A stretch of DNA of 17,013 nucleotides from Kiritimatiellales bacterium (lineage in GTDB: Bacteria; Verrucomicrobiota; Kiritimatiellia; Kiritimatiellales; Pontiellaceae): contig DAOUQA010000014.1 of the NCBI GenBank assembly GCA_030625905.1, positions 1-17,013 on the forward strand, written 5' to 3'. Positions within the stretch are counted from its first letter, which is position 1. Every line of letters begins with the position of its first letter. The translations under genes and the position numbers were made by a program. Below are positions 1 to 5,383 of the stretch, one piece after another. The notes under the pieces are model-generated. The model saw only the letters and a program-made list of their open reading frames with translations. It was not told where the DNA came from and made no database searches.

Positions 1-2
1 AT

Positions 3-821
3 ATTGCTCGTTTAATGTATCCTGAAGGCTACAAGGGGGAAAAGCGCTTGCCTCATTTTGAAATGGTACACCAGATCTACGGCAACCTTAAATTAGAAGA
101 TGTGCACCTTAAATCTGTAGTGTTTATAGAAGATTCTTTCTATTTCATTTGCCTTGTTGGGGATGGCAAGGATGCTCGGATGTATCCTTATCTCCTTAGA
201 AAGGGGGAAAATGGGGGATATTGGTGCGATCTTAAGAAAAAGGGGTATCATCCTGATGTAACGCCTTTTATAAACGAGGTGTTTAGGAAAGACGCGCCCC
301 AACGCTCAGAGGCACAGCATCCGATATTTAATAGGGAGGTGATCATTACCCCTATAGCGTCGCATGAAAATTATGTGTCTGTTAAATATAATGGGGTTTC
401 TTTTTCGAATGGAGGTCCCCCGTATAACAGGGACATAAGCGGATTATTTCAGTTTTTAGGGGGGTTCTGGAGTTGGGAAATGCATGGGGCATTGGATGAG
501 GTTGTAAACTATTACGACAAGGAATCATCAGAGAAGATCAAAAATTTATATAAACAATATGACGAGACGACTTATAAGCTTCTGCAAAATAGACTAAAAA
601 ACGCGCCTATATATGCCTCCAAACGGTTAATCTACGCGATAACAGCTGATCCTGTGACCTTCATTTATTATACATATGGCGATAGTAAAGTTAGAGGCAA
701 AGTCCTCTATAAAAATGACGATGGATATCAGATTATTCTGGAGAGTAGTTTCTCTGACGTCAGGTCTTTATTCAGAAAATTTGCAAGGAAGGATATCAAA
801 GAAGAAATGGGTGACCCCTAA
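3..821 (+). CDS. Unknown protein, probably 5'-partial, 3' end fused to dinB sequence
   Basis: I do not recognise this protein. The frame is open to the left edge (Ile-Ala-Arg-Leu before the first Met at 15), and no ribosome binding site precedes that Met, so the true start is probably outside the window. The protein is soluble-looking, rich in aromatic and charged residues, with no signal peptide or membrane segment. Its DNA is clearly AT-richer than the GC-rich genes around it, which suggests recent acquisition. The last codons (Gly-Asp-Pro-stop, about 810-821) lie on the antisense of the truncated dinB gene. The stop codon is therefore probably borrowed, and the original C-terminus may have been longer. 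Function unknown; reality as a (former) gene is likely because of the long open frame. Confidence 0.6.
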   Translation: MARLMYPEGYKGEKRLPHFEMVHQIYGNLKLEDVHLKSVVFIEDSFYFICLVGDGKDARMYPYLLRKGENGGYWCDLKKKGYHPDVTPFINEVFRKDAPQRSEAQHPIFNREVIITPIASHENYVSVKYNGVSFSNGGPPYNRDISGLFQFLGGFWSWEMHGALDEVVNYYDKESSEKIKNLYKQYDETTYKLLQNRLKNAPIYASKRLIYAITADPVTFIYYTYGDSKVRGKVLYKNDDGYQIILESSFSDVRSLFRKFARKDIKEEMGDP

Positions 822-1158
822 CATCGAGGAAGGCTTCGTCGACGGAAAGGGGTTGCATAAGTGGGGTGTAGTTTCCGAAAATACGCATAATTTGTCGCGA
901 GACCTCCTTGTAGCGCGCCATGTTTCCGCGCAGGAAGATGGCCTCGGGACATTTTTGGGCGGCGGTTCGCGAGGGCATGGCGGAGTGGATACCGTATTTG
1001 CGCGCCTCGTACGATGCCGCCGCCACCACGCCGCGCTGGTCGGGCGGCGCGCCGACCACCACCGGCTTGCCGCGAAGCTCCGGGTGGTCATGCTGCTCGA
1101 CGGCGGCGAAGAACGCATCCATATCGACATGCAGGATTGTTTTTTGCGGCGTCTTCAT
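796..1158 (-). pseudogene. dinB: DNA polymerase IV (DinB), N-terminal fragment only
   Basis: Y-family translesion polymerase IV, normally about 350-420 residues; only about 115 remain. The first 113 residues are a clean match to the family. They include the metal-binding VDMDAFFAAVEQ block (residues 11-22), the fingers stretch KPVVVGAPPDQRGVVAAASYE, and SVDEAFLD (105-112) with the catalytic Asp-Glu pair. Homology stops near residue 114-115 (position about 815). A few unrelated residues and a stop read from the neighbouring AT-rich gene follow. The palm remainder, thumb and little finger are missing, so no active polymerase is expected. The start ATG at 1158 is supported by the family N-terminus. 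A strong palindrome lies about 45 bp upstream. Confidence 0.85.
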
Positions 1159-1202
1159 GTTTTGCCACTATCCTGCAACATCCCTGCTCTTTCAAGCCTG
1201 CC

Positions 1203-1234
1203 GATCTGTCACACTTGCGCAAGTGTGATAGATC
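1203..1234. promoter_or_regulatory. 32-bp near-perfect palindrome, candidate operator of dinB
   Basis: The central 20 bases (1209-1228, TCACACTTGCGCAAGTGTGA) form a perfect inverted repeat. Five further bases on each side (GATCT and AGATC) extend it, with one mismatched pair at 1208/1229. It lies 45-76 bp upstream of the dinB start codon, where an SOS-type operator would be expected. There is no T-run, so a terminator is unlikely. I cannot name the binding protein. LexA is only an inference from the neighbour, since LexA boxes differ between phyla. Confidence 0.4.
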
Positions 1235-1310
1235 TGTTGTCCGTGCGGTATTTCAGGTTCTGGCTGGAAAGGATGGAATCCGTGTCCCGGAAGCGGTATA
1301 AACCAATAAA

Positions 1311-1345
1311 TTTCGACCGGATAACAGGATGTCCGGGATAAGTAT
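1311..1345 (+). repeat. Intergenic repeat family 1, left arm of the pair around the GxxExxY gene
   Basis: Contains the core GACCGGATAACAGGATG (from 1315). The reverse complement of 1781-1814 carries GACCGGATAACTGGATG, so the two copies face each other across the GxxExxY gene. Related inverted pairs occur at 2411-2596, 3862-4092 and 5186-5264 in this window. Confidence 0.7.
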
Positions 1346-1387
1346 CCAGTAAATCATAAATAACATCATAGCCTGAAGGAGGCGGAA

Positions 1388-1777
1388 ATGGATCATAAAG
1401 AACTCACGGAAAAGGTAATTGGATGCGCATACCGGGTCTAGAATAAGATGGGGTATGGGTTTCTGGAATCGGTTTATGAAAAATGCCTGATGATTGAGCT
1501 GAAAAAAGCCGGATTTCAGGCAGAGGCGCAGAAAGCAATCACTGTAGAATATGATGGGCAAACTGTTGGCGAATTTGTTGCCGATATTGTTGTTGAGGGG
1601 GTGGTTATCCTTGAACTCAAATCAGTCAAGCGGATCATCCGTGCCCATGAAATACAGTTGGTCAACTATTTGGTGGCTACAGGAACAGAGGTTGGATTGA
1701 TCCTGAACTTTGCAGAAGAGAAAGTTGAAGTGAAACGCAAAGTACGTAGTTTAAAGCGGCTCGATCAACAAGATTAA
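1388..1777 (+). pseudogene. GxxExxY family protein (PD-(D/E)XK nuclease-like), broken by an in-frame amber codon
   Basis: The full frame starts at the ATG at 1388, six bases after a strong AAGGAGG (1376-1382), and reads MDHKELTEKVIGCAYRV-stop-NKMGYGFLESVYE. The TAG is at 1439-1441, where family members usually have Tyr or His, so one base change explains it. Downstream are the naming motif GFLESVY, then ADIVVEGVVILELKS, which fits the D...ExK metal site of the PD-(D/E)XK fold. Without the TAG the product would be about 129 residues, normal for the family. An internal ATG at 1448 could restart but has no ribosome binding site and would lose the first helix. Other genes here (chrA second gene, argB, the DUF3127 gene) end in TAG, so the codon is a true stop in this organism. 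The gene lies between inverted copies of an intergenic repeat. Confidence 0.8.
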
Positions 1778-1780
1778 TAA

Positions 1781-1815
1781 ACCAATCCAGTTCATCCAGT
1801 TATCCGGTCAAAAAA
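1781..1815 (-). repeat. Intergenic repeat family 1, right arm of the pair around the GxxExxY gene
   Basis: On the minus strand it reads TTTTTTGACCGGATAACTGG followed by ATGAACTGGAT, matching the left arm at 1311-1345 in inverted orientation with few mismatches. It ends directly against the start codon of the next gene at 1816. Confidence 0.7.
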
Positions 1816-2262
1816 ATGATGAATTCACTACATCCAAGTTTCTGGGCGGCCTTGTTTGGCTGGATTATCGCGCAAACCACCAAGATGGGCTGCAGTTTGC
1901 TGGAAACCAAGCGGCTGGATTTCAGCTATATGGTCAGCACGGGGGGGATGCCCAGCGCGCACTCTGCCATGGCCTGTTCGCTGGCGACCTCGCTGGGTCT
2001 GTGCATGGGGTTTGATTCGGCAATATTCGCCTTGGGATGCGCCTTTGCCCTCGTGGTGATGTTCGATGCCCAAAGCGTCCGCGCCGCCGCCGGGGCGCAG
2101 GCGAAGCTACTCAACCAGATTGTGGACGAACTCCTCCACGAGCACCATTTATCGGAGCAGAAGCTCAAGGAACTGCTTGGACACACGCGGATGGAGGTTT
2201 TCATGGGCATGCTTATGGGCATCGCCACGGCCTTCGCCTCCTTCCGCTTTATCCACCCGTAG
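1816..2262 (+). CDS. Divergent PAP2 family membrane protein (DUF212, YuiD-like)
   Basis: A small integral membrane protein of 148 residues, normal for DUF212, a family distantly related to acid phosphatase / vanadium haloperoxidase (PAP2) enzymes; its substrate is not established. Visible family signatures are TGGMPSAHSA (42-51), the block MFDAQSVRAAAGAQAKLLNQ (82-101), and LLGHTRMEVFMGMLMGIA near the C-terminus. The His residues of SAH and GHT sit where PAP2 active-site histidines would. Three to four hydrophobic segments are seen. The start is uncertain: ATGs occur at 1816 and 1819, neither with a Shine-Dalgarno, because a repeat arm abuts the start. The repeat may have displaced the native leader, or translation may be leaderless or weak. 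Confidence 0.85.
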   Translation: MMNSLHPSFWAALFGWIIAQTTKMGCSLLETKRLDFSYMVSTGGMPSAHSAMACSLATSLGLCMGFDSAIFALGCAFALVVMFDAQSVRAAAGAQAKLLNQIVDELLHEHHLSEQKLKELLGHTRMEVFMGMLMGIATAFASFRFIHP

Positions 2263-2704
2263 CCACCGGGCTTCTTTGCATTGATATTCTTCCATCCACA
2301 GATTACGCAGATTACATGGATTTAAATCTGAGAAATCCGTACTACTACCCGTCATTTTCTTGTTTTATTGGGTTCTACGTAGATTTTTATGGCCGCCGTG
2401 CGACTACTGCTTTTTTGACGGGATTACAGGATTTACGGGATGCTGTTAAATTGGATACTATTCAATCACAGTCGAAATTCCGAAAATTGCTTTTAATTGC
2501 TTGGTTTCCGCAGCTATTGCTATTCTCAAACACCGGGCTCTCTGCCGAGGAGATCAACCGGATAAAATCCTGTCCATCCTGTAATCCTGTCGAAAATTCT
2601 CCAGTTTAGCCACGTTCACCATAAAAATATTCGAAGAGCCTTTTATTGCGACGGTCTTCATTTTTCCTATTGCACTACAGATTGAATACCAACGGATTTA
2701 TGCT
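2263..2704. other. Gene-free gap filled with repeat-like sequence
   Basis: No convincing gene. It holds a CACAGATTACGCAGATTACA-type sequence (2301-2320) like those scattered through intergenic DNA of many environmental genomes, a GGTTCTACGTAG box at about 2371, and an inverted pair of repeat family 1 (2411-2442 and 2561-2596). A 190-codon open frame crosses here, but it is a read-through of the DUF212 region in another frame plus the repeats. Confidence 0.6.
2411..2596. repeat. Repeat family 1, inverted pair enclosing about 120 bp (element B)
   Basis: The left arm on the plus strand reads TTTTTTGACGGGATTACAGG then ATTTACGGGAT (2411-2441). The right arm on the minus strand reads TTTTCGACAGGATTACAGGA then TGGACAGGAT (from 2596 down). 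The arms match at about 25 of 30 positions. The enclosed sequence codes for nothing recognisable. Confidence 0.75.
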
Positions 2705-3748
2705 CTAGATCAGGAAGGCCAGCGCGGCGATGTAGATCGCGAACATGGCCGCTGCAATTGCGGTTGCGGCCCCACGGCTTCGGCTCCGCAACAACAGGCT
2801 GGCGAGCAGGGTCAGCAGGAAGATCTGTCCGACGCTGGCCCAGTGCCTGGAAGAGGCCTGGTGCAGAAGGCTCCCGCCGCGCATGGCCATATCGGCCGCG
2901 AAGATGATCAGCAGGTTGAACATGTTGCTGCCGAGCACATTCCCGACGGCCATATCGAGAAAGCCCAGGCGGACGCTTGCGATGGAAATAACGAGTTCGG
3001 GCAGGCTGGTGGAAATGGCGAGGAAAACAGTACCGATCAGACTGGCTTCCAGCCCGAATCCGCCCTGTTCAGGAGGAAGCGCCATGCGCGAGCCGAGAAT
3101 GGAAAGCAGGATTCCGCCGCCAATAAGCAACAGGCAGAGCCCGCCAAGCACGCTGTAGAAACGGGAGGCGGGTAGGTGGGTCAGCACTTGTTCGGACGGC
3201 AGGTGATCTTCCTTTTGGGTTTTCTTTTGCCGGCGGTGCTCGCGCCACAGGAAAATACCGTAGGCGATGGGTAGCAGCAAGACGCCCCAGCTGCAGTGCA
3301 GTCCGGGGACAATGGATTCACCTGCGCCGGAAGCGAAGAAAGCCCCAGCAAAAACAGCCAGTAAAACCAAGCCGTATGCCGTGGAGGCGGTATGGGGGCT
3401 TTCCAGTTTTCCGGGGGCGAATTTGCGAGGGAAAAGCAGTGCCGCCAGTGCAAGGATGAGCAGGTTGAATATATTCGACCCCAGCATGTTCCCCGTGGCG
3501 AGGTCGGCGCCCTGCAAGGGATCGGCGCATTGGATCACCGAAGTCAGCGAAACAACCAGTTCCGGGAGGCTGGTTACGGCGGCCAGGAAAACAAGCCCCA
3601 CCAAGCCCCTTCCCATTCCGGTTCGTTCGCCAAGTGCATCGCCGTAGATGCTCAGGCGGATCCCGGCGAGCACCACCCCGGCGGCGGTCGCCACGAAGGC
3701 GAGCAGAAGCCCGGCCTGCGTTCCGATAAGCTGTTCAAGGAATTGCAT
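2705..3748 (-). CDS. Calcium/sodium antiporter (CaCA superfamily, YrbG-like)
   Basis: An inner-membrane cation exchanger of 347 residues, typical for bacterial YrbG/CaCA proteins, which move Ca2+ against Na+ or H+. Both alpha-repeats of the family are clear. The first has AAVTSLPELVVS (57-68) and GNMLGSNIFN (86-95). The second has STSLPELVISIAS (246-258) and GNVLGSNMFN (269-278). The Glu of each TSLPE motif is the expected ion-binding residue. About ten hydrophobic helices surround a charged loop near residues 169-185. The start at 3748 begins just before the first helix. No good Shine-Dalgarno is seen, and the upstream leader can form competing hairpins (3752-3785). The exact cation cannot be told from sequence alone. 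The gene is transcribed alone. Confidence 0.93.
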   Translation of the reverse strand: MQFLEQLIGTQAGLLLAFVATAAGVVLAGIRLSIYGDALGERTGMGRGLVGLVFLAAVTSLPELVVSLTSVIQCADPLQGADLATGNMLGSNIFNLLILALAALLFPRKFAPGKLESPHTASTAYGLVLLAVFAGAFFASGAGESIVPGLHCSWGVLLLPIAYGIFLWREHRRQKKTQKEDHLPSEQVLTHLPASRFYSVLGGLCLLLIGGGILLSILGSRMALPPEQGGFGLEASLIGTVFLAISTSLPELVISIASVRLGFLDMAVGNVLGSNMFNLLIIFAADMAMRGGSLLHQASSRHWASVGQIFLLTLLASLLLRSRSRGAATAIAAAMFAIYIAALAFLI

Positions 3749-3751
3749 CGG

Positions 3752-3785
3752 GGTGTTCTACAATAGTTCCAAGCATTGGAACACC
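3752..3785 (-). promoter_or_regulatory. Nested palindromes in the antiporter leader
   Basis: On the transcript strand, GGTGTTC (3785-3779) can pair with GAACACC (3758-3752), four bases before the ATG. Alternatively GTTCCAA pairs with TTGGAAC (3766-3782). The two stems share GTTC, so they exclude each other. This could be an operator or a translational switch; the sequence alone does not decide. Confidence 0.35.
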
Positions 3786-3861
3786 TTTTTGCGTGGCAAC
3801 TTGCCGGTAAAATTTGTTCTTCGGAGAATCTTGTGGGGCAGCAGGGAAATGGGAGAATGAA

Positions 3862-4092
3862 TTTTGACGGGATTAACAGGATGGACAGGATTTAAGTCAA
3901 GTAGATCATATGGCAGAAGCAATTGAAGGAAACGATAGGCGTTCAGTATATTCCGTGGTTAAAATACTATTCAGCGTAACTGCGTATAACTTAAATAAAT
4001 GCAGTCATTTACAGAGCATTGATTTGGATCGACTGGATGAGGTTCCTTATTTAAAGCCATCCTGTTTATCTTGTTAATCCCGTCAAAAAATC
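3862..4092. repeat. Repeat family 1, inverted pair enclosing about 160 bp (element C)
   Basis: The left arm reads TTTTGACGGGATTAACAGGA then TGGACAGGAT (3862-3892). The right arm on the minus strand reads TTTTTTGACGGGATTAACAA then GATAAACAGGAT (from 4090 down). The enclosed AT-rich 3895-4058 has no recognisable gene. Just outside the right arm are the palindrome TGGCATGCCA (4096-4105) and a GGTTCCACGTAG box (minus strand, near 4121-4132). A similar box precedes the left arm of the 2411-2596 pair. Confidence 0.75.
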
Positions 4093-4154
4093 CGGTGGCA
4101 TGCCAGTTCCTTCATAAAAACTACGTGGAACCGTAAAATTGCGGGATTTGCGGG

Positions 4155-4182
4155 TTGACTTCATATTCGCCGCCGCTATTAT
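4155..4182 (+). promoter_or_regulatory. Promoter of rpsT
   Basis: TTGACT (4155-4160) and TATTAT (4177-4182) are separated by 16 bases, a good match to a housekeeping sigma-70 promoter. They lie about 58 bp upstream of the rpsT start codon. Confidence 0.6.
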
Positions 4183-4239
4183 CCGAGCCTTCTTTTCCAG
4201 AGAATGGATCTAATTTGATTAACCGGAGTTGATTTTGCT

Positions 4240-4506
4240 ATGCCAAATCTGAAAAGCGCTAAAAAGAGAATGCGTCAAAACGTGGTGCTCCACGACCGCA
4301 ACCAGCAGGTGCGCACGCGCCTCAAGAACGCGCGCCTCACCATGATGGATGCGCTGGAAACCAAGAATGCCGAGGCTGGCGACGCGGCGTTCCGCACCTA
4401 TTGTTCGGTTCTCGACAAGGCCGCCAAGGGCGGGGTCATTAAAAAGAACACTGCCATTCGCCGCAAAACCAATGCCGCGAACAACCTGCGAAAGATTGTG
4501 TCCTGA
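4240..4506 (+). CDS. rpsT: 30S ribosomal protein S20
   Basis: A small basic protein of 88 residues that binds 16S rRNA early in 30S assembly; the usual length is 85-90. The N-terminus MPNLKSAKKRMRQN and the C-terminal block KGGVIKKNTAIRRKTNAANN are hallmark S20 sequence, and the whole chain is predicted helical. The start ATG follows GGAG at 4224-4227. The gene stands alone, with its own promoter upstream and an intrinsic terminator directly downstream, the usual arrangement for rpsT. Confidence 0.97.
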   Translation: MPNLKSAKKRMRQNVVLHDRNQQVRTRLKNARLTMMDALETKNAEAGDAAFRTYCSVLDKAAKGGVIKKNTAIRRKTNAANNLRKIVS

Positions 4507-4526
4507 TAAACGGATTGCGTTGAATG

Positions 4527-4555
4527 AAAAACCCGCCGATGAGCGGGTTTTTTTT
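4527..4555 (+). terminator. Intrinsic terminator of rpsT
   Basis: Stem ACCCGC (4531-4536) pairs with GCGGGT (4543-4548) around a six-base loop. Flanking A and T runs extend the stem and give a run of eight Ts. It lies about 20 bp after the rpsT stop. Confidence 0.9.
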
Positions 4556-4565
4556 GTGGAGATTT

Positions 4566-4623
4566 TCGGAGTGCGACGGCTCGATGCCGCTTTTAAAGCG
4601 CAGTCAAGCCCTGCGCACTCCAG
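4566..4623. repeat. REP-like palindromic element between convergent genes
   Basis: GGAGTGCG (4568-4575) pairs with CGCACTCC (4614-4621). Inside are a second weaker pair (GGCT and AGCC) and the inner CGCTTTTAAAGCG. The long imperfect cruciform sits between rpsT and the converging lipoprotein gene. It resembles intergenic REP sequences, but only one copy is seen here. Confidence 0.5.
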
Positions 4624-4635
4624 GATTTTCGTTCT

Positions 4636-5145
4636 TCACCACCGCTCGATCAGATCATCGACCATGAATTTGGCGATTTCCTCTGCTGCCCGCGGCAGGG
4701 CATTGCGCTTGGAGGTGGTGAGGTCGGACTCGAAGAAGAAACGGGCTTCGCCGTAGGTTTTGGATTCCGACAGGGTCTCGCCGGTTTTTCTATCGACTAG
4801 CGTGGCTATGCCGGTGATGCGCAGCCGGTATTGCTCCGGCGTGGTTTTCAGGTCGTCGCGGAAGGCGATGGCCGTTAGCTTATAATCGGTTAGTTTCACT
4901 TCGATGATAGCATCGGCCTCTTCGGCGCTATTTCTCAGTTTGAGCCGCCCGTCGAATTGGATCCGCTGGAGCAATGCCTTGGTGACCTGCAGCTCGATGG
5001 CCGGTTCCGTTGTCGTATTGACGACGGCCGCCATGTGAACGGTTTCGATGCCTTCGGGGCGGGTTCCTCCGAGTTGGTAGCCCATGCAGCCCGCCAGCAG
5101 CAGGAGAGCCGTTAAGCCGCTAAAAAGATGGATGCTTCGCTTCAT
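4636..5145 (-). CDS. LptE-like LPS-assembly lipoprotein
   Basis: A probable outer-membrane lipoprotein of the LptE family, which partners LptD in placing lipopolysaccharide in the outer leaflet. With the start at 5145 the protein is 169 residues. It begins MKRSIHLF, followed by a hydrophobic stretch and the lipobox LLAGC with the acylated Cys at residue 20. Family features follow: GYQLGG right after the Cys, an N-T-T-T-EPAIELQVTKAL block, an Ala-Asp-x-Ile strand, a D-x-K-T-G-E-T-L turn, and a C-terminal helix ending in Glu-Arg-Trp. The longer frame back to 5220 would put coding sequence across a repeat element and spoil the signal peptide, so I reject it. The gene is alone here; lptD is not in the window. 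Function is inferred from the family. Confidence 0.8.
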   Translation of the reverse strand: MKRSIHLFSGLTALLLLAGCMGYQLGGTRPEGIETVHMAAVVNTTTEPAIELQVTKALLQRIQFDGRLKLRNSAEEADAIIEVKLTDYKLTAIAFRDDLKTTPEQYRLRITGIATLVDRKTGETLSESKTYGEARFFFESDLTTSKRNALPRAAEEIAKFMVDDLIERW

Positions 5146-5185
5146 AATCGCTTTCATGACTGAACAGGAACCAATGTATAGGAAA

Positions 5186-5264
5186 ATTTGACAGGATAAC
5201 AGGATGTTCAGGATTTTCATCCAGTACGAAATAGAATCCCGACAATCCTGTTATCCTGTCAAAA
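5186..5264. repeat. Repeat family 1, tight inverted pair (element D)
   Basis: TTTGACAGGATAACAGGAT (from 5187) and its inverse (ending at 5263) are identical over about 19 bases and enclose only about 37 bp. Transcribed RNA would form a strong long hairpin. It lies between the divergent lipoprotein and serA genes. Confidence 0.8.
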
Positions 5265-5317
5265 CCTCTTCCGATTAAAGCCAAGGACTCTCCCAGAAAA
5301 ATTGGATTTGTCAAAGC

Positions 5318-5347
5318 TTGATTCCCGACGGGTACCGTGCTTAGAAT
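5318..5347 (+). promoter_or_regulatory. Candidate promoter of serA
   Basis: TTGATT (5318-5323) and TAGAAT (5342-5347) are 18 bases apart and end about 36 bp before the serA start. A fair sigma-70 match. Confidence 0.4.
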
Positions 5348-5383
5348 GCATCAGATTTTTCAACCCCAACCGAAGAGGATATG

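Noticed and set aside
676..1341. 221-codon plus-strand frame and other frames across dinB
   Set aside because: Antisense of the clear DinB fragment; Arg/His-rich nonsense composition, no ribosome binding site.
1439..1441. TAG read as a sense codon (recoding)
   Set aside because: Several intact genes in the window end in TAG, so general recoding is unlikely; a nonsense mutation is simpler.
2037..2609. 190-codon frame after the DUF212 gene
   Set aside because: Begins inside DUF212 in another frame and then reads through repeats; no family features.
2745..3766. Several plus-strand frames opposite the antiporter
   Set aside because: Shadows of a strongly recognisable membrane protein with both alpha-repeats.
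2411..4092. CRISPR array
   Set aside because: Repeats are inverted pairs, diverged, with irregular spacing and no cas genes.
5146..5220. N-terminal extension of the LptE-like protein to 5220
   Set aside because: It would run through the repeat pair and place 25 residues before a normal lipoprotein signal peptide.
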